Source: Paraphoma chrysanthemicola (taxonomy: Eukaryota > Ascomycota > Dothideomycetes > Pleosporales > Phaeosphaeriaceae). From it: DNA of 64,000 bases. Below, one piece after another: positions 43,850-55,342 of the stretch. The first letter of the stretch is position 1; each line of letters starts with the position of its first letter. Where the stretch lies: assembly GCA_020744225.1 (NCBI GenBank), contig JAGMWG010000017.1:1116001-1180000 (forward strand), written 5' to 3'. A program made the translations under genes and the position numbers. The notes beneath the pieces were generated by a model that made no database searches, had not been told where the DNA came from, and was given only the letters and a program-made list of their open reading frames with translations.

Positions 43850-44905
43850 TCATGAGCGAAGCAGCTTTCCCAGCATCCAATGCGCGAACTGGAGCGCTGG
43901 CATGATCATCGCGGCCACGACTCGCGAAACACCGTCGTGCAGCTTCCAAAGTACCGTCTCTTGTAATTGGTCGACATCTATTGTTCTCGCCTGATCAATT
44001 CTCTCTTCCATTTGCTCTCTTACTCTTGCGGCTTTGCTGGGTAGCTCGAGACCAAGTCCTAAATACAGACCCACGATGATGTACTCCATGACGACTTGCC
44101 TGGTGAGACAATATCAGTATAACGTGTCTATCATGGAGTTCGGGACAATTGGCAGCCTAATGAGTAATATCGCAGACGTATGAGGCGAGGAACGAGATAA
44201 AACTTACATGCACAATTGTGTCGTGACATCGCCACTAATGACATTGAATCGCTGCTGCTTCCACCCATCGAAATCATTCGGGTACCACTGCTCGAACGCG
44301 AAGCACATCATGTAGACGACATCCACCACAAAGAAAGGCAAACTGAGCACCACTGTGGTGAGGATCTTGACTTCATCCGAGTCGGCCAGATACAAGCGCG
44401 CGGAGATGACTGTCGTTGCCCAAATGAGGACAATGAAACACGCCAAATACAATGAAACACCCGCTTTCGTTGCCTCCGTCGCAGCATACGTCGGGCCGTC
44501 GCGCGAATCTGGATCAATGGCTCCCGCAATAATGAGCATGAAGGAGACGACGAGCGGGATGTGCACCATCATCAGGATCCATTGCATGCGCCGACCTTTG
44601 GGCCTAGTGGTAGCGTTGAGTAAGCTGCTAGTCGCCATGAACAGCGGTGTCAGGCCCATGGACGTGAGGATGGCTACGCCGCTTTCCAGACTGGTGTTGG
44701 CTTCATCCACAGGGAACATTGTTGTCGCGGCCAAATCGAGCGACACCTGCGCGAGACGGCAAATGGCAAGCAGCGTCAGCCAGATCCATGGTGAGCTGCG
44801 GCCGAGGCCTTGGCGAACAATCAGGTAAAGCGAGACGACGAGGTAGATGAAGAAGATGACGAGCGTCACGATGTTGACAACGGCGCCGTACTTAAGCTTG
44901 GCCAT
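43850..44905 (-). CDS. Seven-TM fungal membrane protein (DUF7702-like), 315 aa
   Basis: Exons 44905-44208 and 44099-43850 on the minus strand join at a 109-nt phase-2 intron, giving 316 codons. The first exon encodes about six hydrophobic helices (TLVIFFIYLVVSLYLIV at residues 14-30, ILMMVHIPLVVSFMLIIAGA, SLYLACFIVLIWATTVISA, VVLSLPFFVVDVVYMMCF), and a seventh comes after the intron (VVMEYIIVGLYLGLGL). Overall shape and the early GRSSPWIWLTLLAICRLAQ match a fungal 7-TM family I associate with DUF7702. Function unknown; a receptor-like topology is possible. Confidence 0.72.
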
Positions 44906-45389
44906 GGGTGGTGAGGCATGGGGGATGGAATGGGATGATGGGAAGAGGCTGGATGGGATGGGATTTGAGAAGTGATGATGGGGATTCGGCCCCTTGGCGC
45001 AGGTCAGGGCGGGATGCCAAGGTCAGCTTTTGGCGGGCCACGTCGGCTATCGCACGATCTTCACATCCTTCAATAAACTCTATCAATTCATTCCGATCGT
45101 GAAACCGGCCTCTCCTAAGTATTCGTCCCATCTCGCACACACGCAACGTTTCTAGCAGCCTCACCACAGCCTTCAACCTCTGCCACCGCCCGGCATCCCG
45201 CGGAAATTGGACTTCGCCACACTGGGGCTGTGCTTGTCTTCGGACCAACACCGGCCGTTTATGCAATGCACGATGCACGTAAACATCACGGGAATATGCA
45301 CTCCGGAGATCCTTAACTTTACTTTTTCCTTCTCTAAAGTGGTTCATGGTGATGTTAGATGGCTAATTACATCGACGCCGAGGCCTCTT
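44906..45389. other. Spacer between two minus-strand genes
   Basis: Upstream region of the 7-TM gene and downstream flank of the phosphatase. Nothing recognised. Confidence 0.4.
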
Positions 45390-47154
45390 TCAGGCCTTGG
45401 GTGCTCGACCATTGTAGTCTATCCCAGGCGAAGCTGTGTAGTTTGCGAAACAATCGTAGTTGAAGTCGATTTCCGCACTTCGCTTCTGCAGGACCGATAC
45501 CACGTTATCGAATGAGCAAAGACCATTTCGATCAGCCGGACACCCTGGGTACGACTCGTTGATGGGAATAACTGCATCGTTACTGGAAGAGTGTCAGCGG
45601 GATATCCAAAAAGGGGAGTTCAGAAGACTTACACTAGGAATCTGATCTGCTTGGTAGGTTGATATGCAGGACAACTCAGGACCTGCGCAGTAAAATGTGT
45701 TGCGAATGGCACCAGCTTGCTTGCCACGAAGCTGTTCTGCCTGCGATTGCCAGATGGACTCAACGGCGGGCCTTCGAAGAGAGCTGTCAGGTTGAATGCC
45801 GTAAGCGTGTCAAGCACAACAACCTCGTGCGTTGCATCCGCGTAGATCGACTGGTTGAGCGGGAAGAATGTTGTCGTGTTGTCGAATGTCTCGTTCAATG
45901 CTGAGTTGGCTCCAGGATACTTCCCAGTGAAACGCGCAATGAACTCATCGAGATAACCCTTCCCCTGCGCGGCTGCAACCGGCGAACCTGGCCCATTGTT
46001 GTAGTAGAAGGAAAGGTCGTAGTAGTACTCATAGTTCAAGAAGTCTTCTTCGCTGAACAGCTCGCAGAACGTCGAGTACCCGAGTGCGACGGTTTCGTAA
46101 GAGCACAGCTGCAGCATGGCAATGGCATCCGTGGACGTGAAGTTGACACCGCTAGCCTGCGACTGGAGCCGTGCGAGCGTAGCGTTGAAGGCATCCTTGG
46201 CAAAGCGGGCAGCCACAGTGCTTCCGATGCTTCCCCTGCTGGCGATGTTCGAGTTGTTGCAGATTTCGTACGGTGCACCAGAATTGTTCAAGCCCAGTGT
46301 TTCAACCAGGATCTCGATGTTGACCTCATTCATGAACTCGGGCACGCCAAAGAATCCCGCTGCGAAATTCTCCGCTGTTTTAACCATGCGGTCTTGTGAT
46401 TGAGTGCGGAAGACAGGAATAGCTCCAGCTTCCGTAAAGTTGTTAAGAAGTGAGCCGTACAGCTGGCGATGTGCAACACCGAGCATGAACAGCTGGCTGC
46501 GGCCGAATGGTGTCAAGAGCTCGGCACCAAGCCTGTACTTCCAGTCACTCAAAAATGCGAGCTCGCCGGATACAGAGAGTCCAGTCTTCGTAGCGTTGAC
46601 AATCTTCTTCGCGAAAGTCGCCGGAGCCGCATCACTTGTTGGGTACCTAGCTCCGTGTCGGTACAGCAGATGCACCTGGGTAATGTTGCATCCCTCAGGC
46701 ACCAGAGGGCTAGCATCAGGCAATCCGTAGTCCGAAGAGCGGAGTGAGTACCATGGTGATAGGTTGCCCCAATATTTGCTGATGTCAAAACTGGGCGATT
46801 CCGAACTGCTGCCATGAGGCTGAGGGTTGACCAAGGGAAAGCGACCAGACTCTCCTTCATTGTACGGGTACGCCTTTGCCGATTCAATGGCTGCAGGCTC
46901 AACTCCAGTCGGTGTGGGACCAGGAAAGCCGACGACCGATTCTGGTGGGAACAATGAAGCGTTGACCGCAGCTTCGTCTCATCAGCCTGAGGACAACAAA
47001 GCGCAACTGTATACGCTGACTTACTACCTGATGGCGGATATCTATCCGCAGTCGGTGCTCCCGCGAACGAAGAAGCTTGAATTGTAGTCGGCGCAGAGTT
47101 GGCCTGAGCGACGATCGCAATCAAAGCGACCGTGAAGCTATTTGTTGTCCTCAT
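45390..47154 (-). CDS. Secreted histidine acid phosphatase (phytase-like), 555 aa
   Basis: Exons 47154-47025, 46977-45633 and 45582-45390 on the minus strand give 556 codons. A signal peptide is present (MRTTNSFTVALIAIVAQANS). The catalytic RHGxRxP motif reads LLYRHGARYPTS near residue 148. The second-histidine motif is THEVVVLDTLTAF, that is HE instead of the HD of classical phytases. Cysteines and N-glycosylation sites (NAT, NFT, NNT) are frequent. The last exon supplies NDAVIPINESYPGCP and a cysteine-rich end. Known family role: extracellular release of phosphate from inositol phosphates or other phosphomonoesters. Exon 1 has two overlapping donors (GTAGTAAGT) three bases apart, both in phase, so one extra residue may be included or skipped. 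A TATA-like GTATAAG lies about 85 bp upstream. Confidence 0.9.
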
Positions 47155-47237
47155 TGTTGTGAGATTCTGATCGCAATCCTTCGAGCAGCCAAGCTTCGTC
47201 AAGCTTTTGCCCAGCAGCGATGGCGTTGCGCACCCAT

Positions 47238-47244
47238 CTTATAC
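47238..47244 (-). promoter_or_regulatory. TATA-like box of the acid phosphatase gene
   Basis: GTATAAG on the minus strand lies 84-90 bp upstream of ATG 47154. Confidence 0.4.
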
Positions 47245-47696
47245 CCGCGGCGCTCGCCGTATTTGCGGCTCAGTGTACAGAAATGCTTAGAGCACTGCGT
47301 ACTCATCCTGCAATCGCGGGCTGTAGTTTGAGCGAGCGGCCAATCATGTCCGGTCGGAACCCCGCGTGGTCGAAGTTTGGAGATGCCGGCGAGCCGGGGT
47401 AGATCTTTAGCGTTATAGTGACGACATTGGCCGTTATTGCGGGACAAACTGCCTTGTTGGCGTAAAACCAACACGTGGGCGCAGAAGGTACAGATGGGTG
47501 GTGATGGGATGGATGGTTGGCGGCATGCAGGTACCGGAAGTTCCGACAACGTGGAACGTTCTTGCTGATGCTGATCCACTTTCTATCTGGATACGTGTAG
47601 ATCTATCAATGATATACACGCGAACATTTCGTGATTTCCGAGGACCACCGAGGAGAGAGGAATTATTTTTGATAAGACGAGGCACGATACGCTCTG
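47245..47696. other. Spacer between phosphatase and amidase
   Basis: Upstream of the phosphatase and 3' flank of the amidase. No gene is recognised. Confidence 0.4.
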
Positions 47697-49358
47697 CTAC
47701 AACGTGCCCAGCGGATATACGGATGGTATATTCGTCGTGTTCGGCGTCACCACTGGCACCTCACTGTATTGCGGGACTTCCACAGCTTCCTTCGCCCAAG
47801 CAGGAGCTCTCCGCACCTTCAATAATTGCTCAATTGCAAAACCGATTCCTAACAACTTCTCCTCTTCGAATGGCCGCCCTAGTATCTCCATACCAATTGG
47901 CACACCAACTGGCGCGTCCTCGCTTGGTTGACTGAACCCTGCAGGCACAGTAACAACAGGTGTACCGGTTAGCGCTGCTAGGATGCCGTTACGCCCGGAT
48001 TGTGAAGCTGCGCCAATTTTCACTACCAGGTTCTTCTGCTCGGGATAGATGATCGCGTCAACATCGTTCGCCGAGAAAGTGTTGAGTAGGGCCAGAGTCA
48101 GGTTGCGAATGCCGGCTTGACGCTGGAGGTACGTCGCATTGCTTGTCGACGAGACCAGGGCGGTGTTTACATACTCGTACTGAGATGGGAGCACGATGAA
48201 TTCGCCCCCGGAGCCATTCACCGCCCTGCGCGAGTACAGTTCGTTGAGTGTTCTGGGATGATTGCCAGAAAGAGTTGGCCGTTCAAGATAGACATCCATG
48301 AGTTGGCGGTACTCAAAGCGCTGAACATCAGATGCGGCTTGAATAGCTGTCGCGTTGTAAAGCGTTTCATTGATTGGGACAAGGGTGACACCCTCTGCCG
48401 ATAAACGGGCCATGACCGCATCCATCACGTTGTTGACAGGCGTTACTTCGGGCGAGTTGGTCCGGTTGAAGAAGCCATTGAGCACACCTATCCGCAAACC
48501 TTTCAGCGATACGCCAGTCAAAGAAGCTGCGTAGTCGATATTGCGATTTGTTGACGGGACCAACGCAGTTTCGTTGTCAGCTGCATCGTATCCCGTAGTC
48601 GCCATGACGGTCAAGGCGACGGCGACATCTTTGATAGTCTTCGCGATTGGACCAATGACATCGTGTGTAGTCGAGATGGGAATAATGCCAGTCCTGGTGA
48701 TCAGTCCTTTCGTCGGACGTATACTGCATAACGAATTTGCGCTAGCCGGGCTTCGCAGGGAATTTACCGTGTCGGTACCGGTGCCAAAGACACAAAACGA
48801 CGAAGCGACAGCAGCGCCAGTCCCGCCAGAGCTTCCCCCAGGCGTGCGTGTGGCATCGTATGGATTGACTGTCTGGCCACCTAGCGACGACACGCTGATG
48901 CCCTCAAGAGCGAGTTCGTGTAGATTTGCCTTACCAAGAATGATGGCTCCTGCTCGCTTGAAGGCTGCGACACTGGGTGCATCCTCCGTCGGTTGCGATT
49001 CTGCCAGCGCCAAACTTCCTCCAGTGGTGGGCATGTCAACGGTGTCATAGTTGTCCTTGAGCAGGATTGGAATGCAGAAGAGAGCGCCTGTAGCATTGCC
49101 GCTGGAGAGTTGCTCGTCAAGCGAGTCTGCAATACTCAGAGCATTCGGATTCAGGGTGATAATCGCATTCGTGCGGTTGTTATGCGCTTCGATACGAGCA
49201 AGAAAGGCTGACACAACATCGCGACATGTTGACAGCCCAGAGTACAGCGCATGGTGGACGGAATCGATGGTCGCTTCGCGAGCGTCAAATGGCATGGCTT
49301 GCGCAATCACAAAGTGACTGCACAATGCTGCAATGGTCAGCCGGCGGAATGTAACCAT
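47697..49358 (-). CDS. Secreted amidase-signature protein, 553 aa
   Basis: An intronless ORF. ATG 49358 is taken as the start because the longer open frame begins with TTG, and from there a signal peptide follows (MVTFRRLTIAALCSHFVIAQA). The amidase signature triad region is visible: the lysine in ILLKDNYDT near residue 100 and the Gly/Ser motif TPGGSSGGTGAAVASS near 175-190, followed by FGTGTDTVNSLRSPAS, which contains the nucleophile-region serine. Many NxT/S sites suit secretion. Known family role: hydrolysis of amide bonds in amides, nitrile products or peptides. No operon-like partner. Confidence in family is high; substrate unknown. Confidence 0.92.
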   Translation of the reverse strand: MVTFRRLTIAALCSHFVIAQAMPFDAREATIDSVHHALYSGLSTCRDVVSAFLARIEAHNNRTNAIITLNPNALSIADSLDEQLSSGNATGALFCIPILLKDNYDTVDMPTTGGSLALAESQPTEDAPSVAAFKRAGAIILGKANLHELALEGISVSSLGGQTVNPYDATRTPGGSSGGTGAAVASSFCVFGTGTDTVNSLRSPASANSLCSIRPTKGLITRTGIIPISTTHDVIGPIAKTIKDVAVALTVMATTGYDAADNETALVPSTNRNIDYAASLTGVSLKGLRIGVLNGFFNRTNSPEVTPVNNVMDAVMARLSAEGVTLVPINETLYNATAIQAASDVQRFEYRQLMDVYLERPTLSGNHPRTLNELYSRRAVNGSGGEFIVLPSQYEYVNTALVSSTSNATYLQRQAGIRNLTLALLNTFSANDVDAIIYPEQKNLVVKIGAASQSGRNGILAALTGTPVVTVPAGFSQPSEDAPVGVPIGMEILGRPFEEEKLLGIGFAIEQLLKVRRAPAWAKEAVEVPQYSEVPVVTPNTTNIPSVYPLGTL

Positions 49359-50340
49359 GATGCTGTTCGGTGCACACGGCGGAAATCGCAAGTAAGGCTC
49401 TTTGAGTCTAGCATTCTGCTACTCATACAAGTACTTGAGCAATTGCGCCGCAGAATTGCTCTTACATTTCTGGCTCCGTCACTATCTTCGCAAGACGTCT
49501 TGGCAACGATTGGCTGATGAGGCGTCCTGATGCACGCATCCGATGGACGTCGGTCAGAAACCTTGGTCATCTGCGCGGGTATCGTTGGTGTTATCGTGTG
49601 AGCCTCACGAATTTACCGATGTTCGGGATGACGTTGACATGCCAAGAGCGCTGAGCACCTGCCTATCTCGACCAAGTGCCGACGGGAAGTCTGTCGGATG
49701 TATAAGTGATTCCCGGGAACATTTGGTGCAGCCGAGCTGCAATCATGAGCGTTTGCCTGAATCTTAAGCCAGTCTGAATGCCTTCAAGAAAGGGTTATTA
49801 AAGACATGTTTGGGCAAGAGGATATCATTTTTAAGGTGGTTCGCTCCCGCGCCCTCCACGAGGATGGCTAAGACCTTTCATCACAGACATCTCCAGAACT
49901 GTCTCACAAACATCGACACCATGCTCCACACCATGCTACAGCCATGATACGATACGTTGGAGCACTGTCAGTTCTCCCTTCTCGTCGATGGGAAATAATT
50001 CCCTTATCTCGCCGGCGTTCAACACATTGTCAGTGCGGATAGAACCAGAACAGCGGCAAGTCACACCCACACGTGGGACAGTGGCAAGACATGCGCATTG
50101 ATGCGAGGAATGTGCTTGGCTGGGTTGCTTTTCACGTATTGAGGTCAGACACAGCTGTGAGATCGTTTTCAAAAGCAAACAGCCCGTACATTGTCTGTGT
50201 CACCGTTCCCAAAAGCGCGAGTCCGCCCAATGGCCTTAAAGACTTTACTATAAAAGGGTTTCCTTGTCAGCCTGATACTAAAGACAACCAGTGCAACTTA
50301 CTCCGACACCATACACGGAATTCTGCGACGATCGAGGACA
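49359..50340. other. Intergenic, divergent
   Basis: Between the amidase start (minus) and the F-box-like start (plus). A TATAAAAG box is present at 50249. Nothing coding is recognised. Confidence 0.45.
50249..50256 (+). promoter_or_regulatory. TATA box of the F-box-like gene
   Basis: TATAAAAG lies 85-92 bp upstream of ATG 50341. Confidence 0.5.
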
Positions 50341-51285
50341 ATGCCATCTTTCTTCTCTGTACCTGCCGAGCTCCGCATTCAAATATACTCGCACTTGCTG
50401 CCCGGTCCGGATCAATATCCTTCAGTCTACACTGGTCTCCGCAACTCCTGCAGGCTGATACGCAAAGAGTACGATAACGAGGCGGAGGAGGTCATCCCTC
50501 ACACATATGATCACTCTCCGCTTCGATTAAACAGATGGTGGCACATAGCACACGCGCCAAGCGATCCAAGGACGATTTTAGACATCTCTACTGTAGAGAT
50601 ACAACCGACACCTCGCATCGTCACCTGTTTAGCGCATTTCCCACCGAACATCATCCCCTGGCATTGGACTTGGGTCAAAACGCTGATTATTTCATTTGGC
50701 ATGAGCTCGGAATCCAGATATCATCACCAACACATCCTCAACATAGAGGACGGGGTAAACGATCATTATGAATCTGATGAGGACACAAAATTCGTTATTT
50801 GGAACAAGACCCTAAAGGGTCCTGCCAACCGGCCCATACAATCAGCTGTGAACGTAGCTTTTGAGCGCATGGACAAATTTATTAAAGATCGCACAGGCAC
50901 AACTGTAGATCGTCGCACCTTCACGAAGGGTGATCGCCGTTGTCGCGAATGCGAGATTGATACATTTGTGATGCGCCTAGTCGACTTCGACGAGGGAGAT
51001 GTCACACCGCCACATGTTATTCTACCACCCGAAGACGGAATGCCATCCAATCACGATCGGTTGTGGGATGTTACATTTGGTGTGAATAGAGATGGTGGAC
51101 TTGTGGAGGCTATCTGGCGGCGACGAACAAGGTTCGACGCCCAGCGCGACGCGGAGAATGATTTCATGCCACCATATGAGTGGCTAGCGCCGGCTCATAC
51201 ATGTCCAGAACCACTAGATCCATTGGAAGAGTTTGGAGCCCCCGGACAGAGGATTGCCTCACTGTGGGATTTCTTCAAACGCTAG
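50341..51285 (+). CDS. F-box-like (2EXR-type) fungal protein, 314 aa
   Basis: A single-exon ORF with a TATAAAAG box 85 bp upstream. It opens MPSFFSVPAELRIQIYSHLL, the short N-terminal F-box-like motif common in dothideomycete proteins of this size, followed by a CRLIRKEYDNEAEEVI block in which the expected new-residue alpha-helix appears. The rest has no named domain: a Trp-rich centre (NRWWHIAHAP, PWHWTWVKTLIISF) and a CRECEIDTF pair of cysteines. Such genes are numerous and rapidly evolving, and their substrates are unknown. It is isolated, with non-coding flanks of about 1 and 1.6 kb. Confidence 0.7.
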   Translation: MPSFFSVPAELRIQIYSHLLPGPDQYPSVYTGLRNSCRLIRKEYDNEAEEVIPHTYDHSPLRLNRWWHIAHAPSDPRTILDISTVEIQPTPRIVTCLAHFPPNIIPWHWTWVKTLIISFGMSSESRYHHQHILNIEDGVNDHYESDEDTKFVIWNKTLKGPANRPIQSAVNVAFERMDKFIKDRTGTTVDRRTFTKGDRRCRECEIDTFVMRLVDFDEGDVTPPHVILPPEDGMPSNHDRLWDVTFGVNRDGGLVEAIWRRRTRFDAQRDAENDFMPPYEWLAPAHTCPEPLDPLEEFGAPGQRIASLWDFFKR

Positions 51286-52887
51286 TAATAGTCGTGGAGG
51301 CTGTCGTGTGATTGGCAAAATGCTGGACTTGTGCATGAACTTTTTGCAGCCTTTCTTTTCTAGAGATTATTTTTGCACCTTATACAAATTCTCTTTCTGC
51401 GATTTCAGCCTCCAATCCTTCCGAGGTTTGGAGTTGCTAGAGAAATTTTGAGGCTGCGTATTAGCAAGTCCTAATGGCTTATGACTATACATTGCCTTGC
51501 GATCGCCAATGTACTACTCGAGAATTCCCATGGCTACATCGCACGTAGAGACAACTGAGTTTGGGCATTGCATTGCAACGGTGTCGCGTTCGCGACAGAC
51601 TCGGGAGTGCTTGCCAAGACCGCTTACATAAGTCGGGACTCCTTTTTTCACGCCTCGCGCGACTTGCCTCGCTTCTTCCTTCCTTCACGATGCCGCAACC
51701 GTGCCGATTATCCGCCGCCGAGCCTGCTCGCGGCGGCCTTGCAGACCGGAAGATCGCCTCGCCGTGTGCATCGTGTTCCCCAGGTTGTTTTCGCGCGAGG
51801 CTCAAGCTCGAATGAAACTCGCGATGTGGCACTAAACAAACTTCGTGCCCAAAACAGCAATGCGAAACTCCGAACCACACTCAAACAGGATACGCGATGC
51901 TTCAAGATCGCAAAACAGCTGGCCACACCTGGTCAACTCGGATACGTCGCTGCCGTTTGCACAAGGATCACTTTGCTCGCAGATCTCCCGCCGTATCCAT
52001 GTGGATCTGGAGTTGCATCAGCCATGACTCCGCGCCATCCTCCGCCCATGTCCAACTTTCGATCTCAATGAACTTTGTCACTATTGCCTGATGTTCTGGC
52101 TATTGAGATTCATTGATCTGCTAGTATGATGCATGTCCAGCGACAAATGAGCACGGCACGCTAGAATATCCTCGCAACCAGCATGAACGTCTTGCCCTCA
52201 GCCACACAGTGTTTCATCGGATCCAAGGATCAATTTGAGTTGAAAGCCAAGCTTTTCATCCTCTGACTATCTGGTGCTTAGGCATCGATGGTGGATAGAC
52301 TAGGCCCAACCGAATTCGGTTTGGCGAGGTCTGTTGTCTCTATCGCCCGAGAGGCGTTCGGTTTCGAAATACTCTCCTATGCAACGCTGCGTGCCAAGTT
52401 CCTGCAACTTCCCGTCTCATCGCAATCCACCATTGCCTCTCATTGGCTCCGCTCTTGGAAACCTATGCCGAGGCCGTCTCGATCATCACGATGCTGGAAC
52501 ATGACATGCTTTCGGAAACTGCCAAACGAGGCTTAACGGAGTCTATTTTTGCCTCTATCACGTTTGTAGCCTCCAAGACACGGTCACACAGCGGTTTTGG
52601 TGCTTCATGTTGATGTCGAAACCAGTTTCTCAGCATTTCACACGGTCTTGGCCCAAACCGGGGGGCCTCCGACATCCGGACTGCCTTGCCACTGACACTC
52701 CTCTTCGCAGCAAGGGAGCCGCATAACATAGAGACAGAGATGGTATAAATGAGGGCCAGGCCGCGACCGAAGAAGAGCATCAGCACTCAGGTTCCCAACC
52801 CAGCAACTACAGTAATCACTACTTCTCTTCCATTCTACTTAATAATCTTTCTTGACTTCTTCTAATATCTCATCTGACCGGTTCAGT
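51286..52887. other. Gene-poor stretch, 1.6 kb
   Basis: Several overlapping ORFs (for example 51568-52071 on the plus strand) lack recognisable motifs and have atypical composition. The right end holds the promoter of the Egh16-like gene, including TATAAAT at 52744. Confidence 0.4.
52744..52750 (+). promoter_or_regulatory. TATA box of the Egh16-like gene
   Basis: TATAAAT lies about 140 bp before ATG 52888 and is followed by a CT-rich leader at 52800-52870, typical of strongly expressed fungal genes. Confidence 0.5.
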
Positions 52888-54099
52888 ATGTACTTCACCA
52901 AGTCTTCCGTTGTTGCTTTCAGCCTTTTGGCTTCCTCCTCGCTCGTGGCTGGCCACGGTGCAATTATCGGTGCCACCGGTGATGCTGGCGGTCAGGGCTC
53001 GGCCATTGGTGTCGACCCAGCTACACCACGTGACGGCACTGGCCGCAACCCCTTCCAACAGGACTCCACTCGCTTCCGTGGCGATGCTGCCGCTTCCTGC
53101 GGTGAGACCCTCGGCGGAGGTGACAACGCCGTCGAAGCTGGCACCGCACAGGTCATGCAACTCAACGGCGGCACTCTTCCTCAGGTCTCGGCTGGTGGTC
53201 AGATTATGATGACTGTTCACCAAGTCAACTCCGACGGCGCTGGCCCATACAAGTGCATGATCGATGCTACAGGTACCGGCACAAACTGGCAGCCAATCAC
53301 TGTCACCCAGAACCTTCAGGGCAACGACCGTGGTCGCAACCGGGACACTCAGATGCAGGATCTTCCTCTTACTGCTGCGATCCCTGCCGGTCAGACCTGC
53401 ACTGGTACCGTCGCTGGACAGAGCAATGTCTGCATGGTCCGCTGCGAGAACCCCGCTCGTGCTGGTCCTTTCGGAGGGTGTGTTCCTGTTCAGATGGCTG
53501 GCGCTGCTGCTGCCGCGGCTCCCGCTGCTGCCGCCCCAGCTGCTGGTAAGTACTTTGAACGCCTCACATTATTCTAGATGCTGACCATCATAGCTGCCCC
53601 CGCTGCTGCAGCCCCCATCGCCAACACCGGTGCCCAGAACGCCGCCGCTCCAGTAGCCAACACCGGTGCCCAGAATGCTGCCGCCCCTGTAGCTAACACA
53701 GGCGCTCAAAATGCCGCTGCCCCAGGTAAGACTTCTTCATCCACTCACAACTTATAATCAAACTAACACTTCGAAGCCGCTGGCGCCGCACTCCCAGCTC
53801 AGAACGCCGGAACTGCCAACCAGGCTGCGCCGATTGCCAACACTGGCGCCGCACTTCCCGCTCAGAATGCTGGAACTGCCAACCAGGCTGCGCCACTTGC
53901 CAACACTGGCGCCACCACCGGTATGTGGTCTTATGACTCTATTGATGCAATAGCTAATCCATGACCAGGAGCTACCACTCCCATTGCTCCCGTCGCCGGT
54001 GCCGCAGCCCGCAAGCGTGAGGCTCTCCGCAACAGCCGCCCGCAGCCCGCTCTCACCAACGACGACCAGGAGGAGGAGCTCGACCTTGTTGACGCTTAA
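52888..54099 (+). CDS. Egh16-like secreted surface protein with repetitive C-tail, 354 aa
   Basis: Exons 52888-53545, 53594-53725, 53777-53920 and 53969-54099 with three phase-1 introns (48, 51 and 48 nt) total 355 codons. A signal peptide (FSLLASSSLVAGHG) precedes a domain with landmarks of the Egh16/MAS1-like family known from appressoria and infection structures: GHGAIIGATGDAGGQG, NPFQQDSTRFRG, SCGETLGGGDN, GGTLPQVSAGG and MVRCENPARAGPFGGCVP with paired cysteines. Exon 2 encodes a 12-residue repeat (PIANTGAQNAAA type) three times. Exon 3 encodes a 21-residue repeat (LPAQNAGTANQAAP core) twice. The end has a dibasic ARKRE and an acidic EEELDLVDA. Codon use is strongly C-biased, suggesting high expression. 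Known role: secreted, often upregulated on host surfaces; biochemical activity undefined. Confidence 0.9.
53594..53920 (+). repeat. Coding repeats in two symmetric phase-1 exons
   Basis: Exon 2 (132 nt) carries 36-nt repeats and exon 3 (144 nt) carries two 63-nt repeats. Both exons are bounded by phase-1 introns, so either can be skipped or duplicated without breaking the frame. Confidence 0.8.
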
Positions 54100-55342
54100 G
54101 CGTCTAGCAGCACTGCAAGACAATTAGCGAGACTGTTGGATCAAGAAGTGGCATGACCAAGGCAAGATCAATAGATTGGAGATGTATATACCATGGTGTG
54201 CATGTAAAGTGGGATGCTAAAAGGGAAGTGGAAGGTGCAGGTCTGAGACCGCATTCAAGAAGCTTGTCAAGATTTCCTTATTGGGCGTGTTCTGGTTGCG
54301 TTGTTGTTTGATTGCGTGGGAGCTTGGGATTGGGAACCCTAGCTTGCTCTTACGCTCCTTTAGTCGTAATGTTATGTTGATGTCCTGAAATCCTCCTTCT
54401 CCACCACCATCTTTGCATCGTCTGTTCTGCATCCGTCATCTTCCAGCCTTGGGACTGCTAAGTAGCAGCCTTACAGCCTCAGGCGTAGTCAAAATAAGCT
54501 TTTGATCGTCGCGAAACGAACTGGGTCGCAGTTCTTAGCAAGAGTCTGGGATCAGGGCGGAGGCGTTTCGGAGGTGTTTTGTGTGGCGCAAAGGGGTTCA
54601 CGCGACATCCTAGACGGATGCGAAACGGTTTTGGTCAATGCGATTGTGCCTCGGTCGGAATGGTCGAAACGAGTTGTGTTAGTGTGGTTATGGCCGCATG
54701 GTCTTGCGGCATACTACGCCTTGACAATTCCGATAGCCACTCTTGGAGGCCCTCGCACTGATCTGGGGTCCCAAACTTGCGCTTTTGAAAAGACTGAAAA
54801 CCTCTTGGCTTCGCTATGCATATGATGACTCAGGTACTGACTGCACTTGTAGCTATTCGCAGTGCGCTCTGGCCACGTTGTAAATTTTGGCTATTGCGTG
54901 GTCCGAAATGGCCGCAATGTGGACACGCTTGATATACTGACATCGCAACCGCGACTCTGGTTGCTGCTGCGTCATATTATCACGGTGATACTTTGGTGAG
55001 ATCGATCAGAAGTTCGGATACTGCGCGCGCTGCGTAAATTCGAGTTCTCATTCTTCCATGTTCAGTGTCCTCGCAGAGTTTTCGTGGCACGAGACATAAA
55101 CGTCCAAGGTCCTTGAGAAGGATCCAGGCCGCTTTACTTGATCTCACCACGGCACTGAAATTGCAAGCTCCAGTAAGAGACGACAGCCCCAAGGTAAGAG
55201 ACGGCCGTTTGGGCCGTGGGTGTATATAATTGACTAACCCTCCTACCACCGACCACCCATCCTTTCAGCAGCTACCATTTCTCCTCCTCCAATCACGATC
55301 CCACCGCTTTCATCCTCGGCTAAACAGATCATCACTGTCATC
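54100..55342. other. Intergenic, 1.2 kb
   Basis: 3' flank of the Egh16-like gene, then a stretch without recognisable coding content. A TATATAA-like sequence lies near 55222 before the next damaged gene. Confidence 0.4.

Noticed and set aside
51568..52071. 167-aa plus-strand ORF
   Set aside because: No domain, atypical composition and no supporting splice or promoter features.
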